A model generated the notes under the pieces. That model was not told the DNA's origin, searched no databases, and was given only the letters and a program-made list of their open reading frames with translations. From the NCBI RefSeq assembly GCF_011927625.1, contig NZ_JAATIZ010000003.1:310001-374000 (forward strand): a stretch of 64,000 nt of DNA, written 5' to 3'. Source of the stretch: Paenalcaligenes hominis. Its GTDB lineage: Bacteria > Pseudomonadota > Gammaproteobacteria > Burkholderiales > Burkholderiaceae_B. Below, one piece after another: positions 47,113 through 56,100 of this stretch (position 1 is the first letter of the stretch; each line of letters starts with the position of its first letter). A program made the position numbers and the translations under genes.

Positions 47113-48288
47113 CTAGCGTAAGAAACGACGAATTTTTGCCTTTAGCTCGGGGGAAAGGGTGCGTTGCGCCCATGCATTAAGACGAGGGTATTTATGCAAA
47201 ATAGCGGCGACCTGAGCATGGCGAGCGCTGACTTGGGGCTGAGTATCCAACGCAGCGGGTGCCACGGCAGCACGTTTTCCTAGCCACTCTTGAAAACCGG
47301 GGTCGGAATAAGGCGTAGGAAAGCGTTTTGGTAAATCGGCCTCTTCGCGGTACTGGTGACGCCAAGGACGCTCGATACGGCTGCCGTCCGCAAAAAAATC
47401 ATACGGGCTAGGACGCTTGCCCAAGCGCTCTTGACCATTGCGAGCTTGTTCCGCTACGTACCAATTGCTCATGTCCCGTAAAACAGGGTCATTCGGCGCG
47501 TGTTTTTGCAACATGAGCTCGTGCGTACCAATGTCAAAGCCTGAGAAATGGAAAAAACGCAGGGGCTGATCGCCATTGACCCAATAGTTCTGTTGGGCGT
47601 CGCGGCTAATTTGGCGATAGTATAAGTTCCACGTTGCCATGTTGTAGCCCGGATGGCGCAACACATGCATATCAGTAAAGAAACACGGCGCTAAATCGAC
47701 CCAGCGTTGGTCAGTAAATAGACCTTTAGGCCCGTCGTCATAGCACCAGTCTAAACAGCGTGCGCCCCACCAATCAATGAACTCCAAGCCCTGACCATAG
47801 GTGGCAATGCCTAAAAAGCCTAAATTAAATACCCCATGACGCAACGAGCCAAGCATTTCGCCATCTAACAAATCATCCGTATCCGTTGCTGGCACCGTGA
47901 CGTGCGGTGTCACCACCACAGGTTGAGTTTTAAGGATCTCGTAGAGCTCCTCCATGGGGCTATACAACACCGTATCAGGATCCAGGTACACCACCGTTTC
48001 TGGCTGGTGTTTGGCAATAATATGTTTAAACGCCCACGGCTTCACAGCCGTACACAGCTCAACCACGGCGTGCTTGAAAATCCAGCTTTCTAAGGACGCG
48101 ACGGGTAAGTTTAAATCGGCAATCGTCAGCACCTCATCAAATGCCGAGTAATCAATATCTGCGGCTTTGTCGTCCGACAGCATACAGGTGACATGCGCCT
48201 GATCGCCATAAACACGGCGAATAGATTGAGCCAAAGTGATCGCTTTGGGAAGATAAGCGTTATTTACTGAGGTGAGAAAATAGTACAT
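47113..48288 (-). CDS. GT8-like glycosyltransferase
   Basis: The 391-residue protein starts FLTSVNNAYLPKAITLAQS, has the DxD motif VYLDPDTVLYSPM near residue 97 and HFSGFDIGTHELML later. This resembles glycogenin/GT8-like enzymes. The C-terminus is rich in basic residues (about 370-391). It is the last gene of the wzm-wzt glycosylation operon. Donor and acceptor are unknown. Confidence 0.82.
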   Translation of the reverse strand: MYYFLTSVNNAYLPKAITLAQSIRRVYGDQAHVTCMLSDDKAADIDYSAFDEVLTIADLNLPVASLESWIFKHAVVELCTAVKPWAFKHIIAKHQPETVVYLDPDTVLYSPMEELYEILKTQPVVVTPHVTVPATDTDDLLDGEMLGSLRHGVFNLGFLGIATYGQGLEFIDWWGARCLDWCYDDGPKGLFTDQRWVDLAPCFFTDMHVLRHPGYNMATWNLYYRQISRDAQQNYWVNGDQPLRFFHFSGFDIGTHELMLQKHAPNDPVLRDMSNWYVAEQARNGQERLGKRPSPYDFFADGSRIERPWRHQYREEADLPKRFPTPYSDPGFQEWLGKRAAVAPAALDTQPQVSARHAQVAAILHKYPRLNAWAQRTLSPELKAKIRRFLR

Positions 48289-48311
48289 GCCGAAAAAGTA
48301 AAAGAAGAGAG

Positions 48312-49181
48312 TTAACGACCTAGTTTACGCCGTATTTTGCGTAAAAAACCACCTACACCTAAGGTATCGGCCCAATGAATCAAATGCTGACGTAGGTGAT
48401 AAGTAGAGCGTTGTAGCTGGCCTTGTTTTAAAAGTTCAATTTCTTTGCGTAGCGCAGACACCTCTGCCATGAGCTTAATGTTTTGCTCTTTGAGCATAAC
48501 GGGGTCTGTGGTGCTCCACTGTGAAGACATGGCTTGTACATGCTGTTGGTAGTACAAGTCTTCTTCGGTTTGAACTGTCGTGTCTACATACCAAGGCAAA
48601 TGGTGCGCACTAAGCGGCGGTGCCGTGCGAATAGAACGCCACCATTTGGGGTCATCCGGAGTAATTCCCGGCTTGTAATACGCAAAAGTGGTATCAATAG
48701 CCGCCTCGAATAACGTGCCGTCCTCGAGGGGGTGCTCCCAGAAAGGCGTTTCCCATTCGATCACTTGTTGCTTGTGGGCATAATGCGCAGGCAAGTCATC
48801 AATATGCAACGACAACCCGACCTTAGTGAAATTTTTATAGCGCGCCAAAATAGCGGCTAAACGCTCGACCACATCGGCTGGGCAGTTTTTGCTAGGTAGC
48901 ACATCGCAGTCATTCAGCACAAAAGGTTGATGCTGAATAATGTGATCAAACTGGCCTGATTTCCACAAGACTAAATGCCCATGATTTTCTTGCATCGTAT
49001 GCACATGATGCGGGCTTGCTGCCAAATAATCTAATAAAGGGGGATAGGTGGACGCGTTATCAATAAGGTGTATGTTTTTATAGCCAGCTTGCTCTAGCCA
49101 GCTCACCACAGGGCGCAAGGCCTCGAGGCGATTGAATACAATGATAAATATAGGCGTTTGAAAAAAGTCGATGGAAGCCAC
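48312..49181 (-). CDS. probable GT-A glycosyltransferase
   Basis: The 289-residue protein opens IFIIVFNRLEALRPVVSWLE, has ENHGHLVLW and NDCDVLPSKN as the acidic donor site, and a C-terminal amphipathic/coiled segment (about 225-250). It looks like a GT2/GT-A family enzyme of unknown specificity. It is 3 bp beyond the GT2-RgpF stop, in the same operon. Confidence 0.75.
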   Translation of the reverse strand: MASIDFFQTPIFIIVFNRLEALRPVVSWLEQAGYKNIHLIDNASTYPPLLDYLAASPHHVHTMQENHGHLVLWKSGQFDHIIQHQPFVLNDCDVLPSKNCPADVVERLAAILARYKNFTKVGLSLHIDDLPAHYAHKQQVIEWETPFWEHPLEDGTLFEAAIDTTFAYYKPGITPDDPKWWRSIRTAPPLSAHHLPWYVDTTVQTEEDLYYQQHVQAMSSQWSTTDPVMLKEQNIKLMAEVSALRKEIELLKQGQLQRSTYHLRQHLIHWADTLGVGGFLRKIRRKLGR

Positions 49182-49184
49182 AGC

Positions 49185-51074
49185 CTATTGTCCTGATAGT
49201 GTTAAGCCATACGATTGAACCAGAGCCCCAAAAACGCGCTCAAGCTGATGTTCTAAGGTGTTTTCCACCTCGGCTTGATCGGTGGGGCTAAAGTCATCGA
49301 ACGTAATACCCGCATCAATAAAGCGCTGTAGCACTTGACCTCGAATCCAAAACATGGTGCCTCCGAAAAACTCGGGGTGCGTGGCAATGTGCAGACGTTG
49401 ACACAAAGCCGCATAGGCGTTTCGATTGGCGTCCGGTGCCGAGCATAAGAATTGACGTGCGCCAATCATACCCAACTCTGGGTCAGAAATAAATCGGCGT
49501 AATGTCTGCTCTGTAATCGTCGCGTTGCCTGCAATAGGAGCAATAAGCTTACGACGCCAGTCATCGCCATCCACAATATCGTTTCCAAATAGCTGACGGA
49601 TCACGGCCAAATAACTGGCGGCATTCTGGCTGCGCTTGGTATGAAGTTTCAACACCACATCGTAGCTAGGCAAATTGAACTGATGAATGACCTCGATGAA
49701 CGGGCCCACATCTTTGCCTTGATTCGGAAGTTGAATCACCTCGATACGGGCTAGATGGCCTAGGTACTCGTGAGCCAACGCACGCAGAGCCGTAGGCTCG
49801 TGTGGCGTCGTGATAAAGACCTCGGCCTGAGCCGGCAGGGTAGCGGCCGCTTGTAGCAACTCGGGCGCAATGTCTTCGTAATACACATGCAAATGCGCGG
49901 CAACACGTAAGTCATCCATAGACGGTTTAATGGGCGCACAGGCGGCCACAGCAGATGGTGGCATAGTCGGGTTTGGCAGACTTTGGGTTGATTGGCGCCG
50001 TTTCCACCAACGCCAGGCGCGCATGGCAAGATAAAGCGGTGAAAAACGTAATCGATGCAGATCACGTTGTGCATGATGGAGCATGGAGCGCGTTTGATGC
50101 AGCTCCAACCGAGTCTGTTCAAGTGTCTCGAGTGTGGCGCCCAATTCGGCATGCGTGGCATCGTAGGCTTTAGAGGTGTTTTCATAGGCGTTTAAGGCCT
50201 GTTGCCACCCCGCATGGGCTTTATGTACCTCTGGCTCCCAGGCGGCGTCGCGTGCAGCGGCAATCTGCGTCACCTGTTGTTGGCGGATCAGTTTGTAATG
50301 GCGACGTAAGCCCGCCAAGGCAGCCGCAGGCACGCCATGAGCCGTCTGCAAACTGCGTAACACCAGATGGTTGGCTTCGATGGCGGAAACGGGCAAACCA
50401 CCCAAGATGGTATTTTTGCCGTGTAGGCGGTATTCCCACAGCACCCAATCAAAGCGCCACTGAAACGCCTTTGGGTTAGCTAAATAGGCCCGCAACACAT
50501 AATCCCAATCCATGTTGTAGCGTAAAGGCCGAATAGGGCCAAGAGCGTCAAACAGGGTTTTTCTAAAAAAGAAATTGCTGGTGGAAACCGTAACATTGCG
50601 CTCAAGTAACGCCGCCCATAGCCCGTCGCTTTGGGCTCGCGACACCATGCGTTGGTATTCAAGCAACCACGGGTCGTCTGTAATGGGTTGGCTGTCGGCA
50701 TCAATTAAACGCAAACCCGTAGCAATAAAATCGACGTGTTCCGTAGTCGCCAGCTCGACCAAACGAGCTAAACGTTCGGGTACGTAGCGATCATCGGAAT
50801 TTAAAATACACAGAAACTCCCCTTGGGCTAGGGCCAGCCCTCGGTTAATCGCGGCATGGGCACCTTGATTGGCTTGGTGATACGCACGAATGCGTGAATC
50901 GTTGGCGGCTGCCGCCTGAATCATGGCCCACGAGTCATCTTTGGAGCCATCATCAATAATAATGAGCTCTAAATTCGAGTACGTTTGACCCAGCACGCTT
51001 TGGATGGTTTGCGGCAAAAAACGACCGTGATTATACGAAGGAATAATAACGCTAACTAAAGGGCGCATGGTCAT
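49185..51074 (-). CDS. GT2 glycosyltransferase fused to RgpF-like domain
   Basis: The 629-residue protein has an N-terminal GT2 domain (PLVSVIIPSYNHGRFLPQTI, IDDGSKDDS, NSDDRY), a middle coiled-coil segment (about 285-345, with TLEQTRLELHQTRSML), a short hydrophobic/basic hinge, and a C-terminal rhamnan-synthesis-F-like domain (about 385-620, including LKLHTKRS and FGGTMFWIRG). ATG 51074 is used; the longer frame overlaps the upstream gene. The rhamnan domain fits the dTDP-rhamnose genes nearby. Confidence 0.86.
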   Translation of the reverse strand: MTMRPLVSVIIPSYNHGRFLPQTIQSVLGQTYSNLELIIIDDGSKDDSWAMIQAAAANDSRIRAYHQANQGAHAAINRGLALAQGEFLCILNSDDRYVPERLARLVELATTEHVDFIATGLRLIDADSQPITDDPWLLEYQRMVSRAQSDGLWAALLERNVTVSTSNFFFRKTLFDALGPIRPLRYNMDWDYVLRAYLANPKAFQWRFDWVLWEYRLHGKNTILGGLPVSAIEANHLVLRSLQTAHGVPAAALAGLRRHYKLIRQQQVTQIAAARDAAWEPEVHKAHAGWQQALNAYENTSKAYDATHAELGATLETLEQTRLELHQTRSMLHHAQRDLHRLRFSPLYLAMRAWRWWKRRQSTQSLPNPTMPPSAVAACAPIKPSMDDLRVAAHLHVYYEDIAPELLQAAATLPAQAEVFITTPHEPTALRALAHEYLGHLARIEVIQLPNQGKDVGPFIEVIHQFNLPSYDVVLKLHTKRSQNAASYLAVIRQLFGNDIVDGDDWRRKLIAPIAGNATITEQTLRRFISDPELGMIGARQFLCSAPDANRNAYAALCQRLHIATHPEFFGGTMFWIRGQVLQRFIDAGITFDDFSPTDQAEVENTLEHQLERVFGALVQSYGLTLSGQ

Positions 51075-51075
51075 A

Positions 51076-51825
51076 TTAAGAGCTCGTTCCGCGTAGACGC
51101 TGTTGAACCCGCTGCCATAAGGACGGGCTAGGCGTGTCATCGATCACAACGGGCCGTTTGGCACGCATAATAATTTGATACGGCTGGCCTGGCGTATTGT
51201 GCTGAAAAAGGGTGTAGATCTCGGGGGGGAGCTGTTCCCAGTATTTAGCAAACTCGGGGTGAAAAGGCCCCGTATCAATGGTTTCTATGTGATCGACCTC
51301 TAGGCCGACGCGCTCCAGCATACGTTGTAGGGTAGCGGCAGTAAAAAAGTGAATATGGGTACGGTCTAACAATCCGGTTTCGGCATAATTAAACTCGCCA
51401 CACCATAGCTGGGCTAACACCCCATTATGAGCAATATTGGGTACAGACACCACCACATGGCCGGTTGGGCTTAGGTAATGCAGCGCCTCGCGCAAGCGGG
51501 CTTCGGGATCACGCAAATGCTCGAGCACATCCGCAAAGACCAGCACCTCAAAGGACTGATCCAACGCACGGAGGCTATCGGCTTGGTCTAAGTCGGTAAT
51601 CACCACCTCTTTACAAAAAGCACGCGCTAATTGGGCTGCGTCGGGATTGAACTCTACCCCTGTCACCGTACAGTGGTAGTGGTGCGCCAAGACCTTAGAC
51701 ATAGCGCCGGCAGCGCAGCCTAGCTCTAGCACCTGCTTGTGCTCACCCACTAGGCGACAGACACGGGCTGCCGTGCTGTCATCGTTAGGGTCAAAAGCGT
51801 AGTCATACTTGAGTGCGTCTGTCAT
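51076..51825 (-). CDS. SAM-dependent methyltransferase
   Basis: The 249-residue class I methyltransferase has the SAM site VLELGCAAGAMSKVLA (33-48) and motif VFADVLEHLRDPEARL. It overlaps wzt by 4 bp. In O-antigen systems a methyltransferase of this kind caps the growing chain and the Wzt C-terminal domain reads the cap; that role here is inference. Confidence 0.87.
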   Translation of the reverse strand: MTDALKYDYAFDPNDDSTAARVCRLVGEHKQVLELGCAAGAMSKVLAHHYHCTVTGVEFNPDAAQLARAFCKEVVITDLDQADSLRALDQSFEVLVFADVLEHLRDPEARLREALHYLSPTGHVVVSVPNIAHNGVLAQLWCGEFNYAETGLLDRTHIHFFTAATLQRMLERVGLEVDHIETIDTGPFHPEFAKYWEQLPPEIYTLFQHNTPGQPYQIIMRAKRPVVIDDTPSPSLWQRVQQRLRGTSS

Positions 51826-53138
51826 GCTTGAACTCGTAATTCAATGTGGCGCATTGGAATTCCCACCAACCCGGTGGCGTGGGCGCTGCTATGGGATTGA
51901 AACAGCAACGCATCATGAATCCAGTGATGTTGAACGTGATCTTCTTGGGTGCCGTCTGCGATGGCAACGGCAATCGAGTAATCGCCTTGGGGCAAAATTG
52001 GCATAGGGAACTCGAACACCGCCTGCAAAAGCTGGCCTTCGGCCACGGCCTTAGGCTGATCGCGGTAACTAATATAGGTATTGTCGCCAAATAGCGTTTG
52101 ACCGAGTCTATCTTTGACATAAAAGCCCACAATAGGGCGATCCAAATCGTGCGAGACTTGAATCTGAACAACCAAACGCACCGCTTCGCCTCCGACCACC
52201 CAATGCAAAGCCTGCCCGGTCAGGTCTTCAAGGTGGACCTCGGCGATACGGGCTGAGCCCTGCCCAAAACCGGCCTGATTCGCATCAAAACGAAAAATTT
52301 CCAAATCATTACGCAATTGGCTGTGATTAATGAGATCGCGGCGTTGGTCTATCCACTCCTCGACCGGCACAATGGGGGCCAAGGCGCGCGGTTCGTTCGA
52401 GTTTTGGCTGCCAAACAACATGGCTAAGTAATCCTCGCAAACGGACTTGGCATCGCCTACCGCACGCATTTCGCCTTGGTGTAACCACACAGCGCGATCG
52501 CATAGATTGGTCACGGCTGCGCTGTCATGGCTGACAAATAAAATAGTGCCGTGTTCTTTAAACTGCCGTAAAAAACGCATGCATTTTTGCGTAAAAAGCG
52601 CGTCTCCTACTGCTAGTGCCTCGTCAATAATCAAAATATCGGCATCGACGTGCGCAATCACGGCAAAGGCCAACCGCACATACATACCCGACGAATAGGT
52701 TTTAACCGGCTGATCAATAAACGCCCCAATTTCCGCAAAGGCTAAAATGGCCTCTAGGCGGGCATCCATCTCGGCGGTGGATAAACCCAAAATCGCCCCA
52801 TTTAAATACACGTTTTCGCGGCCCGTAAACTCGGGATTAAAGCCGGCGCCTAACTCTAATAGCGCAGCAACCCGACCGTGCACCTGAATTTCACCAGCAG
52901 ATGGCGCTAAGGTACCGCAAATCATTTGCAATAAGGTGGACTTCCCCGACCCATTGCGCCCAATAATGCCCACGGTTTCCCCGCGCTTGACGGTGAAATC
53001 AATATCGCGCAGGGCATCAAAAGGGGTGTAGTAAGTTTTTTTTCTAAACAACGCTTGCAGTAATCGGTCTTTAGGACGTTTAAACAATCGAAACTGCTTG
53101 CTTACGTTTTTGACTTCAATAGCCAGATCAGAGCACAT
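51822..53138 (-). CDS. wzt: polysaccharide ABC exporter ATPase with C-terminal recognition domain (Wzt)
   Basis: The protein is 438 residues. Residues 1-240 form the ATPase: GRNGSGKST (Walker A), YSSGMYVRLAFA (signature, as in Wzt/TagH) and ILIIDEALAVGD (Walker B). The remaining ~180 residues form a beta-rich C-terminal domain typical of O-antigen-reading Wzt proteins. ATG 53138 has AAGGG upstream. It overlaps the permease gene by 11 bp. Confidence 0.94.
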   Translation of the reverse strand: MCSDLAIEVKNVSKQFRLFKRPKDRLLQALFRKKTYYTPFDALRDIDFTVKRGETVGIIGRNGSGKSTLLQMICGTLAPSAGEIQVHGRVAALLELGAGFNPEFTGRENVYLNGAILGLSTAEMDARLEAILAFAEIGAFIDQPVKTYSSGMYVRLAFAVIAHVDADILIIDEALAVGDALFTQKCMRFLRQFKEHGTILFVSHDSAAVTNLCDRAVWLHQGEMRAVGDAKSVCEDYLAMLFGSQNSNEPRALAPIVPVEEWIDQRRDLINHSQLRNDLEIFRFDANQAGFGQGSARIAEVHLEDLTGQALHWVVGGEAVRLVVQIQVSHDLDRPIVGFYVKDRLGQTLFGDNTYISYRDQPKAVAEGQLLQAVFEFPMPILPQGDYSIAVAIADGTQEDHVQHHWIHDALLFQSHSSAHATGLVGIPMRHIELRVQA

Positions 53139-53925
53139 CAGCAAACCCTTTACGCATTTTTTGGAAAGCCCAGATACCTAAGGCACCTATTGCGAGTGCG
53201 CCTACTGTATAGAGGCCTAATAAGCCCCAGTTGGGGGCGAGGCCGTCTAATAGTACAGCACGACTTTGCTCAATAATCAGTGTCAGAGGGTTAACCATAA
53301 AAACGGTTTGTAAGCGCTCGGGCAGCATCGAGGCCGGGTAAAAAACCGGCGATAAAAACAAGAGCAAAGTGGTGACTAAGCCCATGATCTGACCAATATC
53401 GCGCAAATACACGCCTAGCCCCGCTAATAAATAACTAATGCCCGCCAAGAACACAATATAGGGCGCCACGATAAACGGCAGGTACAGCAAACCCACCACA
53501 GGCAGGCTTTTTTTCACCACACTATAAAACACCACCAGCACTAATAAACTAATAGCAAAGTGGAATAGGGCAGAAAGCAGGTTGACCAATGGCAGTACCT
53601 GCAAAGGGAACACCACCCGTTTGACATAACTGGCATTGCTAGCAATTAAAACAGGGGCACGGTTTAAGCACTCGGCTGCTACGCCGTGAATGGTTAAGCC
53701 CACAAACAACTGCAGGGCGTACTCAACGGGGCCGCCTGTTTGACCCCAGCGCGCTTGGAAAATACCGCTAAACACAGCGGTATAGACTGACAACAACAGA
53801 ATAGGAGTAATCAACGCCCACAACAGCCCGCCCGCCGAGCCTTTATAGCGCGTTAAAATATCACGCCACGCTAAACGCTGGATAAGCGAACGGTGTACCC
53901 AAAGAGACCGCAAAGTAAACAGCAT
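53128..53925 (-). CDS. wzm: polysaccharide ABC-2 permease (Wzm)
   Basis: The 265-residue permease has six hydrophobic segments and the family entry LAWRDILTRYKGSAGGLLWAL. ATG 53925 is preferred over a TTG at 53943. With Wzt it exports a complete lipid-linked glycan across the inner membrane. It heads the surface-glycan operon, divergent from the first RTX/S-layer-like gene. Confidence 0.93.
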   Translation of the reverse strand: MLFTLRSLWVHRSLIQRLAWRDILTRYKGSAGGLLWALITPILLLSVYTAVFSGIFQARWGQTGGPVEYALQLFVGLTIHGVAAECLNRAPVLIASNASYVKRVVFPLQVLPLVNLLSALFHFAISLLVLVVFYSVVKKSLPVVGLLYLPFIVAPYIVFLAGISYLLAGLGVYLRDIGQIMGLVTTLLLFLSPVFYPASMLPERLQTVFMVNPLTLIIEQSRAVLLDGLAPNWGLLGLYTVGALAIGALGIWAFQKMRKGFADVL

Positions 53926-54306
53926 GGATCGGAAGTGCTCCAAAGTAAAAGTGTATCTGCGTCAGTAAAGCGCCAGTTTAAAGTGCTTTGGGGCTTTTGC
54001 CCAGTGTAGCGCATCGGCTATTTTGTTGTGTAGGAGCTACAGAAAATCCGTCAAATGCGCGCGGAACCCCACTGTCATAAAAGTTGGTAAAGAATGTGCG
54101 GTATGGTAAGAAGATGTTGGTAAGTAAGGCCCGTTTCCCGTCATTTTTATTGACAAGACCCGGGTGGTCGCTTATTCTTGCCACCAATGTTACTGATAGC
54201 CGGACGCCGACGGAAACAGACGCGCGTCAGACGACCCAGGCTCATAGAGGCATCAGCAACATCCATCGATGGGTGTAATCCCGTAACATTAAAGGAAGAC
54301 AATTTC
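53926..54306. other. 381-bp divergent promoter region between wzm and slp1
   Basis: It holds the strong slp1 promoter (54150-54178), a long leader for slp1 of about 120 nt, and a small palindrome (CCATCGATGG, 54264-54273). The wzm side has no clear promoter match. I see no additional gene; frames open on either strand here show no family pattern. Confidence 0.6.
54150..54178 (+). promoter_or_regulatory. strong sigma-70 promoter of slp1
   Basis: A perfect -35 TTGACA (54150-54155), a 17-bp spacer and a near-consensus -10 TATTCT (54173-54178) predict transcription from about 54185, giving a leader of about 120 nt before ATG 54307. Confidence 0.85.
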
Positions 54307-55908
54307 ATGGCAAACGCATTTTTTAACGCCAACTATTATTTGGCTAAAAACCCTGACCTAGTTCGTGCTGGTCTACACACTGAAGAGCAGTTGTGGAGCC
54401 ACTACGTAAACTACGGCGCTCAAGAAAACTTTGAGAATAAAAACGCAGACCGTAATCCTAACGCATGGTTCGATGTGAACTACTACTTGGGTAGCTATCC
54501 AGACCTAGTCGCTGCTGGCGTAACCGCAGCTCAGGCATTGGATCACTATTTCACCTACGGTATTAACGAAGGTCGTCAGTTTAGCGCGGATGTCCGTACT
54601 TCTGAGTTTAATGCTGACACTTACGCTGCTGCAAACGCCGACGTACGCGAAGCCCTAGGCATCGAAGAAGACGCCGAGCTAACCGCTCAAGACAAAGCAA
54701 ACTTGCTTAAACACTACTTGGCATGGGGCTATGCCGAAAACCGCGAAGGCGCTGGTAATATTGCAGGTGAAGTGAATGCTTTGAATAATGTGACTGTAGA
54801 AGATAAAGTTACAAAAGGCACGATCGGTAACGACCTGTTTGTAGTTAAGCAAGATCTTGCTGCTGATGCTGTAATTGATGGTTTAGGCGGCGCTGATACT
54901 GTTCAATTTACTGCTGATGTAACAGAAAAGATTGGGGAAGATGGCAAGGATCAGTCTTTAACCTTGCGTAATGTAGAAAACGTTGTAGTGAAAGGTAAGA
55001 CTGTAACAGCTACCGTAGAGTCCAAGCTAGACAGCTTGAAACTCGAAGGTGAGGCTAACGCAACCCTAAACTTTGCCGCTGCAGCTGTAGCTGGTTCTGA
55101 TGACGTACTAAACGTATCAGCTAAAGACACTGGTGCAGAGCTAACCGTAAACGGTTTCGAGACTGTAAACGTGGCTTTGGGTGGCGAGTTTGATGGCATC
55201 TTTAATTTAAACGCTAACAAATCAGCCGGTTCTAGCCAGACAGTTAAACTAACTGGTGGTGGCAAAGAAGGTACTGTTAGCTTGAGTTTTGAGAATACGA
55301 ATTCTAGCAAATTAACAGACCTAACCATTGATGGTTCTGGTTTAGCTACTGGTTTAAGTGGTGTAACACTAGGCGAACAAGCTGAAGGCATTAAAAACGT
55401 AGTAGTTAAAGGCAGTACTTCTGCTGCAAACAACTTCGACGTAACAGTTAATGCTGAAAAACAGTCTCTAACTGTTATCGGCGGCGACAAAGATGATACG
55501 TTCAACGCTACTGACGCTATTGAAACTTTCACTGGTGGTAAAGGTGATGACACCTTTAAATTTGACGCTGGCTCATCAGTAGTAACTAAGAAAACAGTAG
55601 ACAACAAAGCAGTCATCAACGGTGTTGACACCATTACTGACTTCAAGAAAGGCGATGCGCTAGATTTAGGTGGGGCAGCATTCAGCAAGCTAACTCTAGA
55701 AACTGGTGAAGAAGCTGGTCTGAAAACGCTAGAAGATTGGGTATTAAGAGCTGATACTGCTAGCTTTAACTTCGGCGGTGATGCTTATATCGTTGTAGCT
55801 GCAGCTACAGGTGACGATGCTACTACAGCTTCTTTAGTAAAACTAGCCGGTGTTGATGTGAATAAGTTAGGTGTAGATGCTGACACAGGTGCGATTGCTT
55901 TTGCCTAA
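54307..55908 (+). CDS. RTX/S-layer-like secreted protein, paralogue 1
   Basis: The 533-residue protein has no signal peptide, no cysteine and no methionine after the first. The first ~150 residues hold three repeats around the pattern YYL-x2-NPDL-x2-AG and HY-x3-G (near 10-40, 55-95 and 100-150). The middle is Thr/Asn/Gly-rich beta sequence with a GLGGADTV-type RTX element at about 193 and GGKGDDTF near 409. A TITDF motif (about 440) and C-terminal LVKLAGVDVNKL...FA follow. These are marks of type I secretion and S-layer-type proteins. RBS AGGA precedes ATG 54307; a longer upstream frame is not used. Confidence 0.88.
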   Translation: MANAFFNANYYLAKNPDLVRAGLHTEEQLWSHYVNYGAQENFENKNADRNPNAWFDVNYYLGSYPDLVAAGVTAAQALDHYFTYGINEGRQFSADVRTSEFNADTYAAANADVREALGIEEDAELTAQDKANLLKHYLAWGYAENREGAGNIAGEVNALNNVTVEDKVTKGTIGNDLFVVKQDLAADAVIDGLGGADTVQFTADVTEKIGEDGKDQSLTLRNVENVVVKGKTVTATVESKLDSLKLEGEANATLNFAAAAVAGSDDVLNVSAKDTGAELTVNGFETVNVALGGEFDGIFNLNANKSAGSSQTVKLTGGGKEGTVSLSFENTNSSKLTDLTIDGSGLATGLSGVTLGEQAEGIKNVVVKGSTSAANNFDVTVNAEKQSLTVIGGDKDDTFNATDAIETFTGGKGDDTFKFDAGSSVVTKKTVDNKAVINGVDTITDFKKGDALDLGGAAFSKLTLETGEEAGLKTLEDWVLRADTASFNFGGDAYIVVAAATGDDATTASLVKLAGVDVNKLGVDADTGAIAFA

Positions 55909-55941
55909 GCAACACCTCTAATTAGCTTCTAACTAGCTATT

Positions 55942-55969
55942 AAAACCCCCGATTTATCGGGGGTTTTTT
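55942..55969 (+). terminator. terminator of slp1
   Basis: AAAACCCCCGA (55942-55952) pairs with TCGGGGGTTTT (55957-55967), followed by TT. It sits 33 bp after the slp1 stop, so the three slp genes have separate transcripts. Confidence 0.93.
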
Positions 55970-56030
55970 GTTGCCTACTCAAAATGGCCTTTTGCTTCAA
56001 TACGGGTTTTTGCCCCGCGTAATTGTGTAG

Positions 56031-56059
56031 TTGTGCTGTTTTTGTCCTAGCTCTAGTAT
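56031..56059 (+). promoter_or_regulatory. candidate promoter of slp2
   Basis: TTGTGC (56031-56036), 17-bp spacer and TAGTAT (56054-56059) lie about 42 bp before ATG 56101. The -35 match is weak. Confidence 0.3.
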
Positions 56060-56100
56060 GTGCAGACGCCCTTTATATCAGCTATTTTTGGAGGATTGTG

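Noticed and set aside
54178-54306. Longer slp1 start with an Arg-rich leader
   Set aside because: It would begin at the -10 box; ATG 54307 has AGGA and the paralogues start the same way.
54951-55688. Long open frame on the minus strand opposite slp1
   Set aside because: Ser/Pro/Val-rich antisense shadow of the repetitive slp1 coding sequence with no ribosome site or family pattern.
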